Source of the DNA: Gemmatimonadota bacterium
Lineage (GTDB): Bacteria > Gemmatimonadota > Gemmatimonadetes > Gemmatimonadales > Gemmatimonadaceae
Assembly: GCA_947457715.1 (NCBI GenBank)
Contig: CANGXK010000222.1
Coordinates: 1 to 5,003 of the forward strand
DNA: 5,003 nt
Direction: 5' to 3'
In this document: positions 1-5,003 of the stretch, one piece after another
How positions within the stretch are numbered: position 1 is the first letter of the stretch
Layout of the letters: each line of letters starts with the position of its first letter
Program-made: the position numbers and the translations under genes
The notes under the pieces: generated by a model
Told to the model about the DNA's origin: nothing
Seen by the model: the letters and a program-made list of their open reading frames with translations, nothing else
The model's database searches: none

Positions 1-3000
1 ACCAGACCGTCGCGATCGTCCCGACGGTGAACAAGGGTGGTGCGGCGGTGGCCGTGGCGTACACGTACGCCACGTCGACCGCCACGGTGGCCACGGTTAC
101 GGCTGCTGGTGTGGTGACTGCGGTCGGCCCCGGTACGGCCGTCATCACGGTCACGGCCACCGGCACGGGCACGGGCTTCACGGCCACGACGCTCACGTCG
201 GCAGCGGCCATCACGGTGACGGCGCTTCCCACGGGCATCACGTCGCTGACCGTCACGCCGTCCACGTTGCCCCTTGCGGTTGGCGCCACGGCCCAGCTCG
301 TCGCCAACGCGCAGCAGCCCTCGGGCGCGGCCGCGGCGGCGATCATCTACGGCACCACGGCTCCGACCATTGCCAACGTCAGCGCCACGGGTCTCGTGAC
401 CGCAGTCGCGCCCGGTTCGGCTGTGATCACGGTCACGGCCACGTCGGCCCTGAACGCGAATTTCGCTGCCGCGACGCTCTCCAGCCAGGTCGCCGTCACT
501 GTCTCGCCGGCCGCGCAGGTGACGATCAGCAGCCTGACGACGACCTTCCTGCCGGTCGACATCTCCGACGTGTATGGTCAGTTCGAAGTGAACCTCGCGG
601 TCCAGCCGAACGGCCAGAACGTGTCGTCGGTGCAGGCGTGGATCTGCGAAGCGGGCGAAACCGTTGCGGCGTGCGCGGCGCGCTCGGGCGCACCGGCTGC
701 GCAGCAGACGTTTGGCGCGCAGGGTGGCCAGGCGGGTACGGTTCAGCTCTACATCAACTCGGCTGAGTTCGCGGCGCCGAACTTCACCACTGGTGCGGAC
801 GCGAACACGCTGTACAAGAACGGTCTGAAGACGATCGTGGCCACGCTGACGACGTCGGATGGCTCGCCGACCGCGTCGAACAACGTGTCGGCGATCAACT
901 TCAACAACTATGACGGCTTCACGCTGTCATGGACGCTGCCGTCGAACAAGGCGCCTGATGCACAGGGCCGCACCTATTACGGTGGGCCGAACGGAGCGGG
1001 CACGGGCTCGTTCACCGTGGTTCCGGTCATCTACACGCCGGGCCGCACCATCACGAGTGTGGTCCTCTCGCCGGGTTTCCGTGCCGAGGATCCGGTCGGT
1101 GCACCCGTCCCGTCGTATTACATCGAGCCCAGCTGCGTCAACGACGAGATGCTGGATACCTCCCGTCCGTTCCGGGCCACGTACGGCGCGCAGCCGCGCG
1201 ACTCGGTCGCCATGGCCTTCGATTGCACCGGCGCCGAAACCGATGCCGGCACGGGACATGCGCCCGAGGTGTTGGCCTCGCTCACGAACGACGCCATCGC
1301 TGGGCCGGCGGTCATCATCGCTGATCCTGTGGTTGGCTTGCCGATCTTCCTCCCGATCGCGTACACCCGCGCGGGGCTCACGCAGCCGCTCCTCAATGGG
1401 AATTTCTACCGCCAGTCGCTGGCCTACCGCCAGACGTCGACTGCCGTACCGGCTGACTACGCGGCGCCCATCATCGAAACCCTCAACGTGCGTGGTGGCG
1501 GCTCCACCAGTCCGGACTCGGGTTGGGTGAACGGCGACTACGCCTTCAACGAAATCACCAGCGCCGCTGGCGTCACGCCGGTTCGTCGGCGCTACGAAGT
1601 CGTTGACGCTTCGGTCGGCCTCCCGACCGCACGCAATACGGTGTTCAGCGTGTGCAACACGCCGGCGTTCACGCCGGGCGAAGCTCTCACGGCCCCGGTG
1701 CTGTGCACCACGCCGGTGGCAACGGGTGGCCTCTCGGCGACGGTTGCCAGCATGGGCCTGCAGGAAAACGCGGACAACCTCGAAAACACCGCGTACTTCC
1801 TGACGGCGACGGAAACGGACAAGCTCGGCAATCGCGTCACGTCGAACGCGTTCACGTACGAACTCGACGACGAATTCGAAGTTCCGGCCCTCGCCGGCAA
1901 CACGTTCGGCGTTGACCGCACGAAGCCGCAGATCGTGGCCATCCCGGCCCCGTCGGCCGAAGAACCGGCTGCTGCTCCGTCGCTCGCTGGCTTCGCCCGT
2001 ACCACCATTGACTCGATCTTCTCGATCAATGGCAACACGGTGAACGCTAAGACGTCGACCGGTGACGTGGCCATCAATGCCGCGAACGCCCTGTTCGCCG
2101 TCCGCGCCAAGGACGAGCGCTCGGGCTTCAGCTCGTGCACCGAAGAGAATTGCTACACCAACAACGGCGTACGCCTCGGCACCTTCGGCATCACGCGGCG
2201 CATTGCGCTCGTCACGCCGTCGGTTACCAACAGCGCGACCGTGCAGAACATCGTGAGCTCGTCGACTGCTACGGGCAGCAAGCTGGGCAACACCATGAAC
2301 GGCGTTGTGCCGGGCACGGACAACACGATCCGTCAGTTCTCGATCAACATCTTCGGTAACGCTGGCCGCGGATCGAGTGCGGTGGTGGAGCCGGTTGCGA
2401 AGGAACAGTCCGGCTACTACACGTTCACCGGCACGCTCGTGGACCGCGCTGGTAACACCACCACGATCCCGGCCCGCAACGTTGTCATCGACAACACGGC
2501 GCCCGTGATCAACAGCATCGTGACCAACGCAGGTGCCTTCTACACGGGTGGTCAGACGGCCGGTGTGGCGCTTCAGGCCAGTGATGACCTGGAAATCATG
2601 GGTGCGGAGCTCACGCTCGGCTTCGAGGACATCTCAGTCCGCTTCCCGCGCGTCACGCAGTTCGCCAGCACGATCCGGACCGGACTGTTCCACAATCCGT
2701 TCGCGACGCTCACGGACAACAAGCTCGCGAGCCTGATCGGACTGGGTCAGAATTACACTGGTGCGGTCAACCTGCCGATCCCGTTCATCCAGGATCTCCA
2801 GGAACTCGACACGGCGAATGAGGTCGTCCAGTCGCCCGTAGCCAACGAACTCACCTATAAGCCGACGGTCATCGCGGCCCGTGTGTTCGACGTCCGTGCC
2901 ATGGCAACGCTCACGAACTACGACGCCGGCGCGACGTGGTCCACGAACGCGTACAGCAGTCTCGCCGAGCTGCCGATCAGCATCAACCAGGTCAGCACGC

Positions 3001-4259
3001 CCGCAAAGCGTAAGAACTGGGGTGCGGATGACGCGGTGAACAACAACGCCGGTGCCAAGATCGGCACGTGGTCGGTCTACTCGGTCACCTCCACGGCTGT
3101 TGAGTTCCGGGTCACGGCGACCTCGTCGTCGGCCAGCGTGCCGTTCAACGCGGTACGCGTCGTGACGCGCCGTCAGAACGCGACGACTGGTGCGTACGAT
3201 GACGCGTACGAGTACCGCGGCACGGCCACGCTCGCCGAAACGCTCGATGAAGGCGGCGTGCGTGTGTTCCGCTACCTGTGGACGATCGGAGCTGCGGTCG
3301 CGCAGGGTGCGAACGTGTCGCAGGCTGCCTTCACGGGTCTCGACTCCGTCCGCGCCATCGGTACCGACGCGAGCGGAAACGGCCTCCTGACGGCCGCTGC
3401 GATCCCGGGTGCCACCACGGTCCCGAAGGTCTACAGCGCCATTGCGGTTGGTGCCATCAACGTTCTCCCCGCGAAGACGGGTGTCGACAGCCTTGGTACC
3501 TGGTGGTCGAAGTCGAACGCCTCGACTCAGGTGAAGGCGGCTCTTGATATCAAGGGTGACGCACGTGTCTTCGTTGGATTGGGCAACACGGATAACACGG
3601 CCCGCATCTGGTACACCATCACGAAGTCTGCGGGTGTCTCCGATCCGACTATCGGCAACACGACGCTGACGTGTACCTCCGACAACCCGGATGTGATTGT
3701 GGTGGGCTCGGGCTTCGCCAATCGCTTCACGACCAAGACGCCGGCCGTGAACAACGCCTATTGCGATGTCCAGGGTATCACGACGGGTGTGGCCACGATC
3801 ACGTTCTCTGCCGCTCGCTCGGCCGAGGCGCCGTATCTGGCCAGCACGGCCGCTAACACGGTGGTGACGCAGACCATGTACACCGCTCCTGCGAGCATCC
3901 TCGCCGCCGGCAGCTTCACCAAGCTTGCGGATCCGGTTTACGTGGCCTCGCCCGGCACGTCGACCACCGGCTACGTGACGGTGTCTGCGCCGACGTTCAA
4001 CACCGGCTTCAGCAACGCCAACGTGACCATGGAGTATGTCCCGTTCATGAACGCGTACACGGTCGGTGTCTCCTTTGGAACGCCGGTTGTGAACCCGCTC
4101 ACCGGCGGTGTCCAGATCTCGGTGACGTGCGGATCTACCGCTGTACAGAACACGGAAATCCCGATGCGGATCATCGCACGCGGTGTGAGCAGCCTCGGCT
4201 ACTCGGCTCCGCAGGCTGTGATCACGGTCACCGGACTCAAGTGCAACCCTGCGATCTAA
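1..4259 (+). CDS. Giant Ig-like (BIG2) domain secreted/surface protein, 5'-partial
   Basis: This is the 3' portion of a very long gene. The frame is open from codon 3-5, and residues before the GTG at 27 (QTVAIVPTV) already belong to a BIG2 domain, so that GTG is not the start. Numbering residues from nt 27, the protein ends at residue 1410 (TAA 4257-4259). Visible order: BIG2 domain 1 (to ~66); BIG2 domain 2 (71-160); an Ig-like segment (~165-292) with the C207/C216 pair; a long beta-rich, Ser/Thr/Ala/Gly/Asn-rich middle with D-x-x-G-N turns at 598, 806 and 1114, each followed by T-x-P (632, 824, 1131); a divergent BIG2-like domain (~1178-1284); and a final beta-rich domain (~1286-1410). Twelve cysteines form six close pairs. 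BIG2 domains are known from adhesins and other exported proteins, so an extracellular or cell-surface role is likely. Ligand, anchoring and secretion route cannot be read here: the N terminus is missing, and there is no C-terminal membrane helix, LPXTG or barrel. No frameshift is seen. Confidence 0.93.
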   Translation, partial: QTVAIVPTVNKGGAAVAVAYTYATSTATVATVTAAGVVTAVGPGTAVITVTATGTGTGFTATTLTSAAAITVTALPTGITSLTVTPSTLPLAVGATAQLVANAQQPSGAAAAAIIYGTTAPTIANVSATGLVTAVAPGSAVITVTATSALNANFAAATLSSQVAVTVSPAAQVTISSLTTTFLPVDISDVYGQFEVNLAVQPNGQNVSSVQAWICEAGETVAACAARSGAPAAQQTFGAQGGQAGTVQLYINSAEFAAPNFTTGADANTLYKNGLKTIVATLTTSDGSPTASNNVSAINFNNYDGFTLSWTLPSNKAPDAQGRTYYGGPNGAGTGSFTVVPVIYTPGRTITSVVLSPGFRAEDPVGAPVPSYYIEPSCVNDEMLDTSRPFRATYGAQPRDSVAMAFDCTGAETDAGTGHAPEVLASLTNDAIAGPAVIIADPVVGLPIFLPIAYTRAGLTQPLLNGNFYRQSLAYRQTSTAVPADYAAPIIETLNVRGGGSTSPDSGWVNGDYAFNEITSAAGVTPVRRRYEVVDASVGLPTARNTVFSVCNTPAFTPGEALTAPVLCTTPVATGGLSATVASMGLQENADNLENTAYFLTATETDKLGNRVTSNAFTYELDDEFEVPALAGNTFGVDRTKPQIVAIPAPSAEEPAAAPSLAGFARTTIDSIFSINGNTVNAKTSTGDVAINAANALFAVRAKDERSGFSSCTEENCYTNNGVRLGTFGITRRIALVTPSVTNSATVQNIVSSSTATGSKLGNTMNGVVPGTDNTIRQFSINIFGNAGRGSSAVVEPVAKEQSGYYTFTGTLVDRAGNTTTIPARNVVIDNTAPVINSIVTNAGAFYTGGQTAGVALQASDDLEIMGAELTLGFEDISVRFPRVTQFASTIRTGLFHNPFATLTDNKLASLIGLGQNYTGAVNLPIPFIQDLQELDTANEVVQSPVANELTYKPTVIAARVFDVRAMATLTNYDAGATWSTNAYSSLAELPISINQVSTPAKRKNWGADDAVNNNAGAKIGTWSVYSVTSTAVEFRVTATSSSASVPFNAVRVVTRRQNATTGAYDDAYEYRGTATLAETLDEGGVRVFRYLWTIGAAVAQGANVSQAAFTGLDSVRAIGTDASGNGLLTAAAIPGATTVPKVYSAIAVGAINVLPAKTGVDSLGTWWSKSNASTQVKAALDIKGDARVFVGLGNTDNTARIWYTITKSAGVSDPTIGNTTLTCTSDNPDVIVVGSGFANRFTTKTPAVNNAYCDVQGITTGVATITFSAARSAEAPYLASTAANTVVTQTMYTAPASILAAGSFTKLADPVYVASPGTSTTGYVTVSAPTFNTGFSNANVTMEYVPFMNAYTVGVSFGTPVVNPLTGGVQISVTCGSTAVQNTEIPMRIIARGVSSLGYSAPQAVITVTGLKCNPAI
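3..221 (+). other. BIG2-type Ig-like domain 1 (N-terminally cut by window edge)
   Basis: This segment of the giant protein has the hallmark second half of a BIG2 (bacterial Ig-like group 2, PF02368-type) domain. A T-x-T-V-A-T-V strand leads to the G-V-V-T-A-V turn, then P-G-T-A-V-I-T-V-T-A and a closing A-A-I-T-V-T strand at residues 60-65. The usual consensus is 'S-x-x-x-V-A-T-V-x-x-x-G-x-V-T-A-V-x-x-G-x-A-x-I-T'. An extra Gly/Thr-rich loop (about residues 45-58) separates the last two strands. The first strand is probably only partly in the window, which shows that the gene begins upstream. Confidence 0.85.
84..161 (+). repeat. BIG2 direct repeat, copy 1
   Basis: Codons 84-161 align without gaps to 366-443, an offset of exactly 282 nt (94 codons). 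By my count 19 of 26 encoded residues are identical. The 17 bases atcacggtcacggccac are identical in both copies (144-160 and 426-442). This is the second half of the tandem BIG2 domains, repeated by domain duplication within the gene, and is not a mobile element. Confidence 0.8.
237..506 (+). other. BIG2-type Ig-like domain 2 (complete)
   Basis: Residues 71-160 form a complete BIG2 domain. It opens with the strand ITSLTVTPSTLPLAVGATAQL, whose x-V-T-P-S-x-x-x-L-A-V-G-x-T-x-Q-L form is the classic start of the family. It continues through an Ala-rich stretch to T-I-A-N-V-S-A-T-G-L-V-T-A-V-A-P-G and ends in A-V-I-T-V-T-A-T, a loop, and V-A-V-T-V-S. The middle (GAAAAAII) replaces the usual 'V-x-W-x-S-S-x-x' strand, so this copy is slightly atypical. 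It has no cysteines, unlike the modules that follow. Confidence 0.9.
366..443 (+). repeat. BIG2 direct repeat, copy 2
   Basis: This is the second copy of the 78-nt BIG2 segment starting at 84. Differences are mostly third-base or conservative changes (for example gcc-gtc against gct-gtg for Ala-Val), which suggests an old duplication held by protein selection. A short piece of it, gctgtgatcacggtcac (420-436), recurs exactly at 4215-4231, encoding the A-V-I-T-V strand at the C terminus. Confidence 0.8.
519..902 (+). other. Ig-like segment with first cysteine pair
   Basis: Residues ~165-292 of the giant protein begin with an I-S-S-L-T strand that echoes the I-T-S-L-T opening of BIG2 domain 2, but then diverge. 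A strand N-G-Q-N-V-S-S-V-Q-A-W-I-C carries C207, and C216 follows nine residues later. Further on, Y263-K-N-G-L-K-T-I-V-A-T-L and the strand S-A-I-N-F-N-N (from 288) read like the closing strands of an Ig/fibronectin fold. I infer an Ig-like module that presents the C207-C216 loop. I cannot assign it to a named family. Confidence 0.45.
1455..2500 (+). other. Pair of Ig-like modules bounded by P-x-I linkers
   Basis: Three similar linker strands divide this part of the giant protein: A-A-P-I-I-E-T-L (P481), V-D-R-T-K-P-Q-I-V-A-I (P634) and I-D-N-T-A-P-V-I-N-S-I (P826). The last two are each preceded by a D-x-x-G-N turn (D598 and D806). 'D-x-x-G-N ... V-D-x-T-x-P' is the familiar end-of-domain signature of bacterial Ig-like adhesin repeats. 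The two modules are about 153 and 192 residues long, longer than typical ~90-residue repeats, and contain C543/C560 and C704/C709. Boundaries are inferred from the motifs only. Confidence 0.55.
3558..3878 (+). other. Divergent BIG2-like domain near the C terminus
   Basis: Residues ~1178-1284 contain the BIG2-like succession T-L-T-C-T-S-D-N-P-D-V-I-V-V, an inserted loop, then Y-C-D-V-Q-G-I-T-T-G-V-A-T-I-T-F-S-A and a closing V-V-T-Q-T strand. This matches the S-D-N-P-x-V-x-x-V / V-x-G-x-x-x-G-x-A-x-I-T layout of the family. C1216 and C1246 sit on strands that could be joined by a disulfide, which is not typical of BIG2 and is absent from domains 1 and 2. The insert between the two halves (residues ~1223-1244) makes it longer than usual. 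Confidence 0.6.
3882..4256 (+). other. C-terminal beta-rich domain of the giant protein
   Basis: Residues ~1286-1410 form the last module. Alternating hydrophobic strands (for example G-Y-V-T-V-S-A and G-V-Q-I-S-V-T-C) lead to I-P-M-R-I-I-A-R-G and the final strand A-V-I-T-V-T-G-L-K-C-N-P-A-I. C1368 and C1406 could join the last strands. There is no hydrophobic anchor, charged tail, LPXTG-type motif or terminal aromatic residue of an outer-membrane barrel. The protein may be released, or held by the unseen N-terminal part. I do not recognise a named secretion domain here. Confidence 0.4.
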
Positions 4260-4267
4260 TCCTCGCC

Positions 4268-4292
4268 AGCCCCGCCCATCCAGGGCGGGGCT
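4268..4292 (+). terminator. GC hairpin after the giant gene
   Basis: A perfect 10-bp inverted repeat (agccccgccc / gggcggggct) encloses a 5-nt loop (atcca) and starts 8 nt after the stop codon. The stem and position fit a transcription terminator or mRNA 3'-end stabiliser. There is no T-tract after it (agcaggaactc follows), so it is not a classic intrinsic terminator on its own. Confidence 0.6.
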
Positions 4293-4326
4293 AGCAGGAA
4301 CTCAGTGACACGGTTGGAGTACGCAG

Positions 4327-4355
4327 GCGGGGCGTCCCTTTCTGGGACGCTCCGC
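4327..4355 (+). terminator. Second intergenic hairpin, probable terminator
   Basis: A 12-bp stem (left arm 4327-4338, right arm 4344-4355, one G-T pair at 4331/4351) closes on the loop tttct. A short ttt follows directly (4356-4358). It lies about 68 nt after the giant gene's stop and about 90 nt before the lipoprotein start. It is the better candidate of the two for terminating the upstream transcript and separating the genes. Confidence 0.6.
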
Positions 4356-4444
4356 TTTGCCGTAGCGATCGTATGCCGCTTATCCGGTTGGTGAGTCGCC
4401 TGTGTCGGGTCACCATCCGCTGTCCCCACTCCTCACTCCATCCC

Positions 4445-4891
4445 ATGCGCTCGTCATTTGTCCGATTAGTTCCTGTTTCGCTCCTGTTGGCATTAGCGGC
4501 CTGCGCCACTCCGGAAGCCGGCGCGGAACGCCTCAAGCAACTCACCGTGGGCATCACGCACGACAGCTTGATCACGCTGCTTGGCGAAGGCACGCTCACC
4601 GCCACCGACGCGAATACCGTTCGGCTTGACCACGGCCATCGGCGGATGCGCTACCTCGTCGAAGGAAAAGTCTACGAAGTGCTATATGTCCGCGATGTGC
4701 CCGGCGACGTGACTGAACCCGTGCTACAGGCCGTCGAAACGCCAATCGTGCTCTCCAGCGACCAGAAAGTTCTCGGCTGGGGCTGGAAGTTCTACGTCGA
4801 GGAGGCCATGGGTACGTTGAAGCTGCCGACGCCCCTCCATGAGGTGGACCAGCGCCGGGCCAAGGCCGACACGACGGCCAAGCCGAAGTAG
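4445..4891 (+). CDS. Small lipoprotein, BamE/SmpA-like (DUF3192-type) fold
   Basis: This encodes 148 residues. The N terminus is a standard lipoprotein signal: basic R2 and R7, a hydrophobic core (V9-A19) and a lipobox L17-A18-A19-C20, so C20 should be lipidated. Ala at +2 would favour outer-membrane sorting under the E. coli rule. The mature part shows L-x-x-G-I-x-x-D-S-L-I-x-L-L-G (33-47), like the helix-turn of BamE/SmpA proteins. The strands Y77-E-V-L-Y-V-R-D and T99-P-I-V-L...L110-G-W-G-W-K-F-Y recall the 'EVLFYRT ... PLVF...LVGWG' pattern of DUF3192. Family assignment is from memory of this pattern and is moderate. ATG 4445 is chosen because it puts the signal peptide at the N terminus. 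In-frame ATG 4373 and GTG 4391 would add a Cys/Arg/His-containing extension before it. No Shine-Dalgarno is seen at any of the three. The tail (R136-K148) is charged. A role in outer-membrane assembly or envelope upkeep is an inference. Confidence 0.85.
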   Translation: MRSSFVRLVPVSLLLALAACATPEAGAERLKQLTVGITHDSLITLLGEGTLTATDANTVRLDHGHRRMRYLVEGKVYEVLYVRDVPGDVTEPVLQAVETPIVLSSDQKVLGWGWKFYVEEAMGTLKLPTPLHEVDQRRAKADTTAKPK

Positions 4892-4933
4892 CTGATCGGC
4901 GCCTCTGGCGGCGCCAGCCAGGAACCACAAACA

Positions 4934-4967
4934 GAAGGGCCCCGCGGATCTCTCCGCGGGGCCCTTC
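4934..4967 (+). terminator. Strong hairpin terminator after the lipoprotein gene
   Basis: A perfect 15-bp inverted repeat (4934-4948 and 4953-4967) closes on the 4-nt loop tctc. It starts 42 nt after the lipoprotein stop codon. The base of the stem is gaa/ttc and is followed by ccgttgt, a poor but T-containing tract. On the other strand, a T/G-rich run (ctgtttgtggtt) lies beyond the stem, so the hairpin could also end transcripts arriving from the right. Confidence 0.8.
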
Positions 4968-5003
4968 CGTTGTAATGCAGACGATCCCCGTCCGATCGCG
5001 AGC

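Noticed and set aside
859..1530. Long + strand open frame overlapping the giant gene (223 codons, Arg/Ser-rich)
   Set aside because: It lies wholly inside the giant gene in another frame. Its product is dominated by Arg, Ser, Thr and Pro, typical of a shifted frame in GC-rich DNA, with no domain or start signal.
1592..2140. Reverse-strand open frame of 182 codons inside the giant gene
   Set aside because: It is antisense to a continuous, domain-bearing coding frame. It has no recognisable motif and no ribosome binding site, so it is best explained by GC-rich codon bias.
4257..4320. C-terminal extension or read-through of the giant protein
   Set aside because: The TAA at 4257-4259 is directly followed by a hairpin and non-coding-looking sequence. 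No frameshift signal or domain continuation is visible.
4357..4386. Possible sigma-70 promoter for the lipoprotein (ttgccg ... 18 nt ... tatccg)
   Set aside because: The match is four of six bases at -35 and three of six at -10, and the -35 abuts the terminator hairpin. That is too weak to annotate, although a promoter somewhere in 4356-4444 is likely.
4373..4444. Upstream start (ATG 4373 or GTG 4391) for the lipoprotein
   Set aside because: It would place up to 24 residues containing Cys, Arg and His ahead of the signal peptide, leaving the lipobox unusually far inside. No ribosome binding site supports it over ATG 4445.
4596..4928. Reverse-strand open frames opposite the lipoprotein gene
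   Set aside because: Their products are Arg/Pro/Ala-rich with no motif. The + strand frame has a clear signal peptide and lipobox, so these are shadows.
4968..5003. Tail of a convergent gene at the right edge
   Set aside because: No stop codon occurs in any reverse frame across these 36 bases and there is no recognisable peptide. Nothing can be called.

Overview
The window is GC-rich, with G/C-heavy codons (ACG, GGC, GTC, TCG, CCG) and three long GC hairpins between or after genes. It has only two supportable genes, both on the + strand. A giant secreted protein built from bacterial Ig-like modules, a diderm-type lipoprotein and the absence of clear Shine-Dalgarno sequences suggest a GC-rich Gram-negative bacterium. 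My best guess is Gemmatimonadota (Gemmatimonas-like), inferred from overall style and not from any marker gene.

Positions 1-4259 are the 3' part of one very long gene. The reading frame is open from the first complete codon (position 3) and enters the window inside a BIG2-type Ig-like domain, so the true start and any signal peptide lie upstream. The visible ~1,418 residues hold two BIG2 domains (nt ~3-221 and 237-506). Next comes a long chain of less familiar Ig/fibronectin-like modules, marked by D-x-x-G-N turns followed by T-x-P linkers. A divergent BIG2-like domain (nt ~3558-3878) and a last beta-rich domain running to the stop close the protein. All twelve visible cysteines fall into six local pairs, none in the two BIG2 domains, as expected of a disulfide-bonded extracytoplasmic protein. 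No membrane anchor, LPXTG motif or beta-barrel is visible at the C terminus.

Positions 4260-4444 are non-coding and hold two GC-rich hairpins (4268-4292 and 4327-4355), probably ending transcription of the giant gene.

Positions 4445-4891 encode a 148-residue lipoprotein with a clear lipobox and a sequence pattern resembling the BamE/SmpA-like (DUF3192-type) periplasmic fold. A 15-bp perfect hairpin (4934-4967) follows as a terminator. The last ~36 bases show no gene.

Both products should act in the cell envelope, but hairpins separate the genes and nothing shows that they work together. The window looks like an ordinary chromosomal envelope-protein region. I see no mobile element, CRISPR array, RNA gene or defence system. 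The least explained part is the middle of the giant protein.
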